Positions 6,860 to 14,844 of a stretch of DNA of 27,310 nucleotides are shown here, one piece after another. The position numbers and the translations under genes are program-made. This DNA is from an uncultured bacterium. GTDB taxonomy: Bacteria > Cyanobacteriota > Vampirovibrionia > Gastranaerophilales > Gastranaerophilaceae. The stretch covers positions 1 through 27,310 of the forward strand of contig CATXCB010000019.1 in assembly GCA_958366705.1 (NCBI GenBank), in the 5' to 3' direction. The first letter of the stretch is position 1. Each line of letters opens with the position of its first letter. Under the pieces are notes generated by a model. That model worked only from the letters and a program-made list of their open reading frames with translations, searched no databases and was not told where the DNA came from.

Positions 6860-8525
6860 AAAAAGGTTAGATAAATTAGAAAGGGATTTGAAAATGTTAA
6901 GAGATAGATATAATTTTGATGCATCTAAAGCAATCGATTTAAGTGATGTTTTGGGTTTGGATGCTTTTACGAGAAGAATACAAGAATATCAAGTTTGGAA
7001 TAGCGGCAATGCTGTGCTAATTAATTATTTTTATAATAATAACGGAAGCAATAATTATTTAAACTATTTTTGGCTAAATGCCCCATCAAATTACATTAAA
7101 CGACATTGTGGAGTTCCTAAATTAATTTCAAATAAAATGGGAACTATTTTATTTGGTGGAGGTTTTAAACCAATAGTAACTGTTTATAAAACCGATGAAA
7201 GTGGAAATGTTACAAAAGAAAAAGATAATAATGTTACAGAAAATGCTCAAGAAGTTGTAGATGCTTTGTTTGAAAAAACTAAAATATTAAAACAATTCCA
7301 TGCCCAAGCAGTAAAAGAGTCATGGTGTGGTGAAAGTTTTTTAAAATTTAATTACGACTTGAAACTATCTCAATTTCCAATTATAAAAGCATATGATTTA
7401 ACTAAAGCAGAAGCAATAGTAGAAAAAGATATTACTACAGCAATTATTTTTAAATCGTGGTTTAACAAAAAAGAAGATAAAAATAATATGAAAAAATATC
7501 GATATGAAGAAACTTATACTACTGATAATATGGGATATGCTGTAATTTACAATAAATTGTATGAATTAAAAACAGATGGCAAAGAAAATGAAGTACCATT
7601 AACAACTATTCCAGAAACTAGTAATATTTTGCCTGAATATCGTTTTGAAGGGCTAAAAGGAATGCTAGCCTTTCATAAACCAAATAAATTGCCAAATAAT
7701 GAATTTCCAGATAGTGTTTATGGTGCAAGTGATTATCAAGGCGCAACAGATACTTTTGATGGCTTAGATGAGGTATATTCTGAATTTGTTGCGGAAACAA
7801 GAAATAATAAAACAATTAGATATATTCCTACTGATATGATTCCACAAGATGAAAGCGGTGTACCATTATTAAATCTTGCAAAATGGATTACAAATTATCA
7901 AAAAGTAACAGGAGATCAGGACCAAGGAACAAATAGTGAGATTCAAATTCAAGAAATACCTGATAAAACGGCATCACTTGCTGAAAAATATTTAAAATAT
8001 TTAACAAACGCAATTAATCTTGCTGGACTTAGTCCACTTGCACTTGGTATAACAGGTCTTGAAGCGATTAATGCTGGTGAAACTAGTCAAAAAGAAAGAA
8101 ATAGAGTCACTTTAGAAACAAGAAGTGACAAAATTAATAATTATTGGAAACCTTTTTTAAAAGAAGTAACTTTGCAACTTTTAAATTTTAACAATTGGTT
8201 GGTTAAGACAGCAGGAGCAAAACAAGAAGGATTAGAAGTTGATAAAGTATCGTTTGAAAATGCTGATATAACTTTTGATTTTGGAAATTATGTTGTTGAA
8301 AACGAAGACAATATAATTACTCGATGGGCTAATGCGAAAATGGGAGGTTTATCATCAATTGAAAATGGTGTAAGACAAATTCATCCAGACTGGACAGACG
8401 AACAAATTTTAGAAGAAGTTACCAAGATAAAATTTGAAAATAATATCGGTGTTGATGATCCAACTTTATTACAAATGGATTTGACAGAGGAAGATACATT
8501 TACAAATGGCGAAGATATTGAATAG
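6834..8525 (+). CDS. Portal protein
   Basis: 563 residues from ATG 6834 (AAAGGAG just upstream, inside the terminase gene). Length and position between the large terminase and the MuF gene identify a SPP1-gp6-like portal. Supporting segments are RHCGVPKLISNKMGTILF near residue 86, an adenine-rich acidic wing region, and the crown/stem part LAGLSPLALGITGLEAINAGETSQKERNRVTLETR (about 395-430, split by Gly/Pro), typical of Firmicute portals. Twelve copies should form the ring at the capsid vertex that contacts terminase during packaging and the neck later. The stop overlaps the next gene by 20 bases. Confidence 0.88.
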   Translation: MGLKNYMTRKRLDKLERDLKMLRDRYNFDASKAIDLSDVLGLDAFTRRIQEYQVWNSGNAVLINYFYNNNGSNNYLNYFWLNAPSNYIKRHCGVPKLISNKMGTILFGGGFKPIVTVYKTDESGNVTKEKDNNVTENAQEVVDALFEKTKILKQFHAQAVKESWCGESFLKFNYDLKLSQFPIIKAYDLTKAEAIVEKDITTAIIFKSWFNKKEDKNNMKKYRYEETYTTDNMGYAVIYNKLYELKTDGKENEVPLTTIPETSNILPEYRFEGLKGMLAFHKPNKLPNNEFPDSVYGASDYQGATDTFDGLDEVYSEFVAETRNNKTIRYIPTDMIPQDESGVPLLNLAKWITNYQKVTGDQDQGTNSEIQIQEIPDKTASLAEKYLKYLTNAINLAGLSPLALGITGLEAINAGETSQKERNRVTLETRSDKINNYWKPFLKEVTLQLLNFNNWLVKTAGAKQEGLEVDKVSFENADITFDFGNYVVENEDNIITRWANAKMGGLSSIENGVRQIHPDWTDEQILEEVTKIKFENNIGVDDPTLLQMDLTEEDTFTNGEDIE

Positions 8526-10602
8526 TCCCAATCAAAATGTAGCTGGTGAACATTTAATATTACTACAAGATGCGATTACTAAAATTAAACAACTTGTTTT
8601 AAAAGGTGCAAGTAATGAAGAAATCAATCAAGTCATCAATAATTATGTAAATAAGTTTGTAGATCCTGCAACAAAAAGAGCCTTTCAAAAAAGTTTAATT
8701 CAATCCGCAAACAAAATGATGTATCAATATAATTATAATACAAATATTTTAAATCAGTCATTTATTCAAAAAGTTGTTAAGCATTATAATTTAGGAACAG
8801 GAATGACACAAACTAATCAAACCTATACTATTGATTTAAAGGCAATTTATGGGGAATATTTAAACAAACAGATAGACCAAAGAAAAACTATAGAAGAATT
8901 TAGAAATCGCATTACTGACACAAAATATGGCTCTATTTTAATTAAAAATTATGACAAGCAAGTTAAAGACCAAGTTAAACTTTTAGCAAGTGAACCTGCA
9001 AAATATGTTGCAAAAGATGGAAGAGCAATTAGTTTAAGAAATAAAGTAGAAATGGCTGTAAGATATGAAGCAAATCAATTGGATCTAGCACAATATAAAC
9101 AAAATGGCATTAAATTAGTATGGACAAGTTCGCATGCCGACGCTAGTCCAAGATGTACACCCTTTCAAGGCAAATTGTGGAGTTTAGATGGAACAAGTGG
9201 CATAATTGATGGTCATAGATATCAACCAATTGAAATTGCTTTAGATGCAAATGGTGGTAATTCAATAATTAATGGCTATAATTGTAGACATTATTTAATT
9301 GAATATGAAAAGGGTAGTACTGCTCCTAGACAATTTACTTCAAAAGAAATTCAAAAAGAATATAAAATTGACCAAAGGCAAAGACAATATGAGAATAGAA
9401 TTAGGCAATTAAAAACCGAAGAAACTCTATTAAGGCAACAAGGTTTTGCGAAAGATGCAACAAGAATTAGAAAAAGTTGGCAAAATTTAAATAAAAATTA
9501 TGAAGAATATTCAATCAAGAATGGACGAGCTTTCTACAGCTGGCGAACAAAAATTAGTGAAGAAGAAAGACAAAAGATTATTGAGGTAAGAAATTTAAAG
9601 GTATTGCAAAAACAAGTAGATGCTATTTCAAAGGGATTCGAAAAAGAAAAAGTTGTAGAATTCAAAAACGAGTATAATCAGTTTAAAAAAGATAGTTGGC
9701 GACTTACTATTAAAGATGAATTGTTAAAACAAATGGAAATTTACTCAAAGTATCAAAAGGGAGTAGCCAACGAAAATAATTTTTATATAAATACTATGGC
9801 AAATTTTGCAGAAGTCGAAAAACCAGGCAGAGAACCAGATTATATTAGTTATAACAGAAACTTTGAAATATCTAGTATGTATTGGTACACAAAAGAGGGA
9901 GTAATTAGAGGAAGTGATCATTGGGGTAAAGGAGTAGCTAGTTGTGATTGGTTTTTAAACAATAATGTTGGCAAATTAGTAGTAGGTGAAAATAGACAAT
10001 ATGGTTTTTGCAAATGGGATGAATTTGTTGAAAAAACACAGATATTAGAATTAGAAAAAGATGGAAAGAAAACTGAATTTTTGATGACTTTAGAAAATGT
10101 TATTGGCAAAGATAAAGATACAGGAGATACACTTGTTAAAAATGGGGATTATATAGTATCTGTTGATAGAGATGGCTTTTGCTATACAGAATCAACTCTT
10201 GATTATGTTCCTGAAAAAGAGAGCATATCACCTGAAAAAATTGCCGATTTAAAAAGAAAAGCGATTGAGCGAGAAAAAGAAAATCAAGAAGAAATGCGAA
10301 AGATAGCTCTTAGAAAAGAAGAAGAAAGAATAGCTAAGGAAGAAAGAACAAAGAAATTAGTTCGATTTAGAGAAAATGCAGATTTTTATATATCAAAATT
10401 AGATGAAATGATAGGCGATGATTTTAAAAATTTCTTAGAAAAAAATAAAATAGGTTACGAAACCAGAATATCTAAAAAAGGAAATGAAATAATAATAATT
10501 CCTGAATTAAACAATATACAAGCAACTTTAAAAGAATTTGAAAGTAGAAACGATTTGAAAAGAGAAATTGCAAGATACCTAGTTTTGAAAAATAAACTTT
10601 AA
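8506..10602 (+). CDS. MuF/SPP1-gp7-like minor head protein with long C-terminal extension
   Basis: 698 residues. Residues about 1-275 are a phage head morphogenesis domain: helical N-terminus, then VWTSSHADASPRCTPFQGK at about 205-223 and the YNCRHYL box at 258-264 with its conserved Cys and His. It is minor head protein and is thought to be injected or to sit inside the capsid by the portal. Ordinary versions end soon after a coiled coil (here about 290-340). This one continues for about 330 residues with a separate domain, RGSDHWGKGVASCDWFL at about 468-484, then a K/E coiled coil (575-625) and a C-terminal alpha/beta tail. MuF proteins with variable C-terminal effector domains are known; this domain's activity is not recognised. 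ATG 8506 lies in the end of the portal gene. Confidence 0.85.
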   Translation: MAKILNSPNQNVAGEHLILLQDAITKIKQLVLKGASNEEINQVINNYVNKFVDPATKRAFQKSLIQSANKMMYQYNYNTNILNQSFIQKVVKHYNLGTGMTQTNQTYTIDLKAIYGEYLNKQIDQRKTIEEFRNRITDTKYGSILIKNYDKQVKDQVKLLASEPAKYVAKDGRAISLRNKVEMAVRYEANQLDLAQYKQNGIKLVWTSSHADASPRCTPFQGKLWSLDGTSGIIDGHRYQPIEIALDANGGNSIINGYNCRHYLIEYEKGSTAPRQFTSKEIQKEYKIDQRQRQYENRIRQLKTEETLLRQQGFAKDATRIRKSWQNLNKNYEEYSIKNGRAFYSWRTKISEEERQKIIEVRNLKVLQKQVDAISKGFEKEKVVEFKNEYNQFKKDSWRLTIKDELLKQMEIYSKYQKGVANENNFYINTMANFAEVEKPGREPDYISYNRNFEISSMYWYTKEGVIRGSDHWGKGVASCDWFLNNNVGKLVVGENRQYGFCKWDEFVEKTQILELEKDGKKTEFLMTLENVIGKDKDTGDTLVKNGDYIVSVDRDGFCYTESTLDYVPEKESISPEKIADLKRKAIEREKENQEEMRKIALRKEEERIAKEERTKKLVRFRENADFYISKLDEMIGDDFKNFLEKNKIGYETRISKKGNEIIIIPELNNIQATLKEFESRNDLKREIARYLVLKNKL

Positions 10603-10633
10603 AATTTGACCTAGACACGTCACAAAACTATCT

Positions 10634-10762
10634 CAGGCAGACTCCTCCTGCCTGTGCCTTCTAAATAATAACAAGACTCCAGAAATGGGGTCTTTTATTA
10701 TACATCGTGAGTAAACACGTTAAAAACAATGAATGATTAAATCTAATAGTGGTCATCCCACT
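10634..10762 (+). promoter_or_regulatory. Structured leader between MuF and scaffold genes
   Basis: The 183 bases from 10603 to 10785 hold no gene but at least three hairpins: CAGGCAG-ACTCCTC-CTGCCTG (10634-10654, perfect 7-bp stem), a terminator-like stem (10673-10694) and AGTGG-TCATC-CCACT (10748-10762) just before the scaffold RBS. The first loop carries CUCCUC, complementary to Shine-Dalgarno sequences and identical to the core of the 16S rRNA 3' end. The first hairpin is GC-rich against a very AT-rich background, which argues that RNA structure is selected here. Confidence 0.5.
10673..10700 (+). terminator. Weak intrinsic terminator before the scaffold gene
   Basis: AAGACTCC-AGAAAT-GGGGTCTT (8-bp stem with one G.U pair) followed by TTATTA. 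The short U-run predicts partial termination, which would separate expression of packaging genes from scaffold and capsid. Confidence 0.6.
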
Positions 10763-10785
10763 TAAAAAAATGAAAGGAGAAAATT

Positions 10786-11343
10786 ATGTCATTAGAAAAT
10801 TTAAAAAAATTAATTGGTGAGGATATTTTTAATCAATATATCGCACCAAAAATCGAAGGGAAAGATTATTTTTTTGCGGAAGGGAAAGATTTTATACCAA
10901 AATCGAGATTTGATGAAGTTAATGAAACAAATAAAGAGTTAAAGAATCAAATTGCTAGCAGAGATTCTCAACTTGTCGAACTTCAAAAGTCTGCAAAAGG
11001 AAATGAAGACCTTACAAAACAAATTACTGAATTACAATCGGCAAATGCAAAAGCAAAAGAAGAATACGATGCTAAGATTCTTCAATTGCAAAAAAACTAC
11101 ACCTTAGAATCAATACTTGCTAAAAGTGGTGCTAGAAACCAAAACGCTTTAAAAGGAATGTTAGATTTAACAAAATGTACTTTTAAAGATGGAGTATATA
11201 GTGGGTTAGATGAACAAATTGCTCAAATTAAAAAGGATAATGATTGGTTATTTACTAATCAAGTATCAACATCTGCAGGAAGCGAACATCATGGTTCTGA
11301 TGGTGGAGGAGTAGACGAATTCGAAAAATTTAGAAAATTATAA
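10786..11343 (+). CDS. Capsid scaffold protein (GP20-like)
   Basis: 185 residues from ATG 10786 with AAAGGAG just upstream. The N-terminal IPKSRFDEVNETNKELKNQI leads into a long central coiled coil (residues about 45-105, SRDSQLVELQKSAKG...KAKEEYDAKILQLQK). The helix-rich TLESILAKSGARNQNALKGMLDL follows, then a Gly/Ser/His linker and a short C-terminal EFEKFRKL tail. This is the architecture of the phage minor structural protein GP20/scaffold family. It should guide assembly of the major capsid protein encoded 19 bases downstream and then leave the prohead. No protease is encoded nearby. Confidence 0.88.
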   Translation: MSLENLKKLIGEDIFNQYIAPKIEGKDYFFAEGKDFIPKSRFDEVNETNKELKNQIASRDSQLVELQKSAKGNEDLTKQITELQSANAKAKEEYDAKILQLQKNYTLESILAKSGARNQNALKGMLDLTKCTFKDGVYSGLDEQIAQIKKDNDWLFTNQVSTSAGSEHHGSDGGGVDEFEKFRKL

Positions 11344-11362
11344 AAAAGGAGATTAAAAAAAT

Positions 11363-12232
11363 ATGGCAAATTCAATAGCAACTGCAGTTCGTTATTTTAA
11401 TAATGATGCAGAATTAGAAAAAATTTATCAAGCGTATTCATATACAGCAGATTTTATCAAACCAAATGTAGCAGTAGGTGCTAAAACTGTTAAATACAGA
11501 CAAGTTAGTTTAGGTTCAACAGTTTTAGGAGATTATAATCGTGAAACTGGTTATACTAGAACAAACATTAATGTAAGTTGGGTAGAAAAATCGTTAACGC
11601 AAGATAAAGGAAACGTTTTAAGACTTGACAAAATGGATGGAGAGGAAGCACAAAGTTTAGAAATTGCAACAGTTGGTCGCAAATATATTCGCGAAGTGCA
11701 AATTCCATCTGTTGATAAATATCGTTTTACACAACTTGTAGGAGCAACTGGTTCTAAAGTTGCAACAGGAGCTTTAACAGCAGATACGATAGAAGCTGCA
11801 ATAGATAGTGGTTTAGATTATTTATATGATTTAGGAGTTCGAGAGAATTTAACTTTGCATATTGCAACTTCAAAGGCTAGATTATTAAAACAAGCAGCAA
11901 AATCAACTGGTTCTATCTCTACTGGCTCTTGGGGTGGAGATTTATCGGTAAATGTTACGTTGTACGGAGATACAACTAAAGCTAAAGTAATTCAAGTTCC
12001 AGATGATATTTTGGGTGAGGGAATTGATTTTATTTTAACTGCAACACCAGCATTTGCTGCATTTGCTAAATATCGAGATAATGAATATTTTGACAAAATT
12101 CCAGGATTTGGTAGTAGAATGACTGAACTTGATTTAGGCATTTATCATGATGCTTGGGTAGAGCCAGGAGCAGAAAAAGCAGTTTATATTCATAAACCAA
12201 GTGCTAGTCGAGCAAGTTCTGAAACAGAATAA
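11363..12232 (+). CDS. Major capsid protein
   Basis: 289 residues, preceded by AAGGAG. It follows directly after scaffold and is itself followed by a terminator, as is usual for the most abundant late protein. The sequence is beta-rich with VKYRQVSLGSTVLGDYNR near the N-terminus, EVQIPSVDKYRFTQLVG around residue 115, an Ala-rich helix (LTADTIEAAIDSGLDYLYDLG) and a C-terminal ELDLGIYHDAWVEPGAEKAVYIHK strand pair. These match the HK97-fold capsid proteins of Firmicute siphoviruses and podoviruses, although no single catalytic motif exists to confirm it. There is no N-terminal delta domain, consistent with a separate scaffold. Confidence 0.87.
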   Translation: MANSIATAVRYFNNDAELEKIYQAYSYTADFIKPNVAVGAKTVKYRQVSLGSTVLGDYNRETGYTRTNINVSWVEKSLTQDKGNVLRLDKMDGEEAQSLEIATVGRKYIREVQIPSVDKYRFTQLVGATGSKVATGALTADTIEAAIDSGLDYLYDLGVRENLTLHIATSKARLLKQAAKSTGSISTGSWGGDLSVNVTLYGDTTKAKVIQVPDDILGEGIDFILTATPAFAAFAKYRDNEYFDKIPGFGSRMTELDLGIYHDAWVEPGAEKAVYIHKPSASRASSETE

Positions 12233-12240
12233 TAAAAAAT

Positions 12241-12263
12241 GAGCCACAATTAGTGGCTCTTTT
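12241..12263 (+). terminator. Terminator after the major capsid gene
   Basis: GAGCCAC-AATTA-GTGGCTC is a perfect 7-bp stem with a 5-base loop, followed by four T and TCT. It begins 8 bases after the capsid stop and probably lowers transcription into the neck and tail genes. Confidence 0.75.
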
Positions 12264-12277
12264 CTAATGAGGTAAAT

Positions 12278-12655
12278 ATGAATTTTGAAAAAAAGTTTTT
12301 AGAAAAATATGGATTAGAATTAAATGATGTTGTTCCAAATGGCAATTTTGAACAAAACAAAGTAAAAAGATTTATTGATCAACAAATTGAACTTGTGGAA
12401 ACTTATTGCAAATCAAAAAATGCAACATTTAATTATAAAAATTTAACAACCGCAAGAAAAGAAGTTTTTGACAACATTGTATTAGATCAAATGTATTGGA
12501 CGTTAAATACAGACGATTATTCTGTTGTAAGTGGAATTGATTTAACAACAGGCATGTCAATTCCAATAATTGAACTTACAAGTAGATATATTTCTCCTAC
12601 TGTTCAAATAAAATTGAAAGCAAATGGATTTTGCTTTAGAGGTTTAGGCTGTTGA
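12278..12655 (+). CDS. Head-tail connector (gp6-like) candidate
   Basis: 125 residues, mostly alpha-helical, placed right after the major capsid gene where the first head-tail connector (HK97 gp6/SPP1 gp15 type) is found. The helix KRFIDQQIELVETYCKSKN and the following RKEVFDNIVLDQMYWTLNTDD suit that fold, but the identity rests mainly on position and size. It starts at ATG 12278 with GAGGT upstream. Its TGA overlaps the TTG start of the next gene. Confidence 0.65.
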   Translation: MNFEKKFLEKYGLELNDVVPNGNFEQNKVKRFIDQQIELVETYCKSKNATFNYKNLTTARKEVFDNIVLDQMYWTLNTDDYSVVSGIDLTTGMSIPIIELTSRYISPTVQIKLKANGFCFRGLGC

Positions 12656-12978
12656 TTCCAAATGCAAGATTAAGAAAAAAAATTGTGAGTGAAGATGGAC
12701 AAATTATTGGGCATTTAGAAGAATGGTATCCATTAAAAGTTGTATTAAATAGTAATGCAAGAAGTGAATCAATTGGAATTGCCGAAGGATTAAAAAGTGG
12801 TAAATTTACTGCAGTATTTACGACTAGAACAACTTTACTTGATAATAATGCATCTAGAATCGAAGTAGATGACAGAATTGACATTTTATTTAATAAACAA
12901 AGTAGAATTGTTAAATATGTTGAAGAATCACCTAAACAAATTGGCAACAGTAAAATTTATTTTATTGGTGTAGAATAA
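12652..12978 (+). CDS. Head closure protein candidate (SPP1 gp16-like)
   Basis: 108 residues starting at TTG 12652, overlapping the previous stop as TTGA; no ATG occurs in frame near the start, so the rare start is required. The product is a small beta-barrel-like protein (HLEEWYPLKVVLNSNAR, KFTAVFTTRTTLL, IEVDDRIDILFNKQSRIVKYVEES, SKIYFIGVE). That strand pattern and the size fit the head closure/joining proteins that plug the portal after packaging. The weak start may set a low expression level suited to a part needed in 6-12 copies. Confidence 0.7.
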   Translation: MIPNARLRKKIVSEDGQIIGHLEEWYPLKVVLNSNARSESIGIAEGLKSGKFTAVFTTRTTLLDNNASRIEVDDRIDILFNKQSRIVKYVEESPKQIGNSKIYFIGVE

Positions 12979-13367
12979 TGGATTTATTAAAAAAAACTGA
13001 AATATGTGCATTAATATTAGAGACAGCTTGTAGAATTTATGCACCAAAAGATACAGGGAATTTGTCAATAAATGCAATTAAATCTGTATATGAAGATGGT
13101 GTTTGGCAAGTAGTAATTGGTGGAGAACTCGCACCATATGCTGTTTATACAAATGAGCCATGGGTTAGTCCACATTGGAAAGGTGCTACAAATCCAAATG
13201 AAAATTGGATACAAAAAGCAATTGAATCAGTAAGGACAGTAATTGTTGGTATTTTTCAAGGAATTTATACTGAACAAGAAATCAGTAAATATCAACAACA
13301 ATTAGACTTGCTATTAATTGAAACAATAATTTATAGAGAAAAAGGAGTGATAGATTTTGACATTTGA
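12978..13367 (+). CDS. HK97 gp10-like neck/tail component
   Basis: 129 residues; its ATG overlaps the previous stop (TAATG). The segment YAPKDTGNLSINAIKSVYEDGVWQVVIGGELAPYAVYTNEPW (residues about 21-62, seen in parts) is the signature of HK97-gp10-like proteins: 'P.dTG.L..si' followed by a strand and the 'YA.y.N.PW' box. These proteins form part of the neck between connector and tail. The C-terminal half is helical. Order connector, closure, gp10-like is standard, which supports all three calls. Confidence 0.8.
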   Translation: MDLLKKTEICALILETACRIYAPKDTGNLSINAIKSVYEDGVWQVVIGGELAPYAVYTNEPWVSPHWKGATNPNENWIQKAIESVRTVIVGIFQGIYTEQEISKYQQQLDLLLIETIIYREKGVIDFDI

Positions 13368-14124
13368 ACAACATTTTAAAATGATTTTTAAAACGAATTT
13401 AGAGGCGATTTTAGGCTCAAATTTCAAAGTTTTTGTTACAAATGACTTAACATTCAAGAACTATAGAAAAGGCGATATTTTAGCAGTAATTAAGACGGGG
13501 CAAGGAACTACATCTGGAGTAGAAAATGTTCTTGCCACCAACATAGTGACAACAATCACTTTAAAGTATGAAAGTATCTATCAACAAGAAATACTTGCCA
13601 AATTAAATGATTATGTAAATAATATAAATGGCAAAATTTTTACTACAGATGATAGTATTTCTTACAAACTTGGTCTTAACACACCTTATACTATAGGTTC
13701 TCCAAATATTGAAAATGTAGGAAATGAAAGCATATACACAAGTATATGCCAAATAGTTGGTAATGTGTTTTATTCCAATTTACCAATAATTGTTGATAAA
13801 TTTATATATTTTGAAGAAGAAAAAGTTAAAATTGAGGGAATACAAAATTTTCAAGACAACACACTTTATAATTTTCAATTAAGTGATGGCACAAGCGATG
13901 AAGGAGTACAAAGTTATAATGGATTAACAAGAACTATTACAATTAGTTTTTATAATTCAAATAATACTTTTTGTAATTATTTAAAAACAATTAATTTAGC
14001 AGGAAAAATTTTTAAATTTCAAAAAGGAGAAGATGAAACAATTAATGTCGTTTTTAACAATAAAGTTTTAATTGAACAAAATGGTGTTGAAATTTATACA
14101 ATTGTGTTGGGGGTGGTTGATTAA
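13357..14124 (+). CDS. Two-part tail-terminator-like protein
   Basis: 255 residues from TTG 13357, which is well placed after AAGGAGTG (13341-13348); a rare start again. The position after the gp10-like gene suggests a tail terminator/completion protein, and residues 1-140 (helix, then ILAVIKTGQGTTSG, ITLKYESIYQQEILAKLNDYVNNINGK) fit such a fold. The protein is about twice the usual length. Residues about 150-255 form a second all-beta domain (LIEQNGVEIYTIVLG at the end) that could be a tail-tube-like module. Function beyond structural is not claimed. Confidence 0.5.
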   Translation: MTFEQHFKMIFKTNLEAILGSNFKVFVTNDLTFKNYRKGDILAVIKTGQGTTSGVENVLATNIVTTITLKYESIYQQEILAKLNDYVNNINGKIFTTDDSISYKLGLNTPYTIGSPNIENVGNESIYTSICQIVGNVFYSNLPIIVDKFIYFEEEKVKIEGIQNFQDNTLYNFQLSDGTSDEGVQSYNGLTRTITISFYNSNNTFCNYLKTINLAGKIFKFQKGEDETINVVFNNKVLIEQNGVEIYTIVLGVVD

Positions 14125-14585
14125 TGCCAGCAAATAATACAGAAATTAGAATACCTGTTGTTATTGAACTTCAAGCAAATAAGGGAACTAATGTTAATCA
14201 ACCAATACGAAATAATGCAACAGGAACATTAACAAGAACAGAAGTTACAGGTCAAGCAATTTCAGCAGGTTTTTTAATTCAAAGCGGTCAAAAATTGATT
14301 GCAGCAACAGGAAATACACAAGTTTCAAAAGCAATAGGTGATACCGTTAAATATGGGACATTAGGTATAAGAGTTTTGAGTGGAGATGTAACAGCCTTAG
14401 CAAGTATGGCAATTGATTTGGCTAGCGAAGCAATAAAAAAAGTTAACCAACTGCGACAAGAAGCAGAGGTTAACAATCAAATAAAATACAACCAAATATT
14501 AAATGGTCGTGTATTTTTAGGAAGTGGTCAAATTCAAGTTACTACCGATTGGATGGGTAGAGAAATTTATAATATTAGACAATAA
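14124..14585 (+). CDS. Ala/Gly-rich structural protein of unknown role, 153 aa
   Basis: It starts on the ATG overlapping the previous stop (TAATG). The middle (AISAGFLIQSGQKLIAATG, then TLGIRVLSGDVTALASMAIDLASEAIKKVNQL, residues about 48-112) is an apolar helical region rich in Ala and Gly, followed by a beta C-terminus ending MGREIYNIRQ. It occupies the slot where a siphophage would have its tape measure and chaperones but is far too short for one. It might be a membrane-active ejection protein or a short tail-lumen protein; both are guesses. Confidence 0.5.
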   Translation: MPANNTEIRIPVVIELQANKGTNVNQPIRNNATGTLTRTEVTGQAISAGFLIQSGQKLIAATGNTQVSKAIGDTVKYGTLGIRVLSGDVTALASMAIDLASEAIKKVNQLRQEAEVNNQIKYNQILNGRVFLGSGQIQVTTDWMGREIYNIRQ

Positions 14586-14588
14586 TTT

Positions 14589-14792
14589 TTATATATTTCT
14601 ATTAATTAATAAAAATATTGTTCCTAAAAAAACATAAGGTACAAAATTTAAAAGTAAATTTTTAAAATAATTAATATCAATTGAGTTAAATGAATCGTAG
14701 TTGCTAGTAATTAATCCAAAAATTATTAAAGAATAAAAATAAAAAAATATGCTTGATATTATTAAAATGTTTTTAATTTTTTCTTTTTTCAT
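14589..14792 (-). CDS. Antisense two-TM membrane protein (moron-like)
   Basis: 67 residues on the strand opposite to all surrounding structural genes. It starts at ATG 14792-14790 with a perfect GGAGGA Shine-Dalgarno (14799-14804) 6 bases upstream, and a full sigma-A promoter lies just beyond. The protein has a KKEK N-terminus, a first membrane helix (ILIISSIFFYFYSLIIFGLI, about 9-28), a polar loop (TSNYDSFNSIDINYFKN) and a second helix (about 45-63). The stop is 4 bases from the convergent upstream gene. An own promoter, opposite strand and small membrane product are the marks of a moron gene, for example superinfection exclusion or a small toxin. No family recognised. Confidence 0.75.
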   Translation of the reverse strand: MKKEKIKNILIISSIFFYFYSLIIFGLITSNYDSFNSIDINYFKNLLLNFVPYVFLGTIFLLINRNI

Positions 14793-14815
14793 AATAAATC
14801 CTCCAAATCAATAAA

Positions 14816-14844
14816 ATTTTACCATAGAAAGGTTAAAAAGTCAA
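14816..14844 (-). promoter_or_regulatory. Sigma-A promoter for the antisense membrane gene
   Basis: Read on the minus strand: TTGACT (14844-14839), a 17-base spacer and TAAAAT (14821-14816) with a TGG just before the -10 (extended -10). Both boxes match the consensus at five of six positions. The start point would be near 14809, giving a leader of about 17 bases with the GGAGGA site. The -35 box touches the ATG (14845) of the divergent hub gene. Confidence 0.75.

Noticed and set aside
12636..12947. Minus-strand open frame across the head closure gene
   Set aside because: Antisense to a gene supported by order and strand pattern; no RBS or promoter, unlike the real minus gene at 14589.
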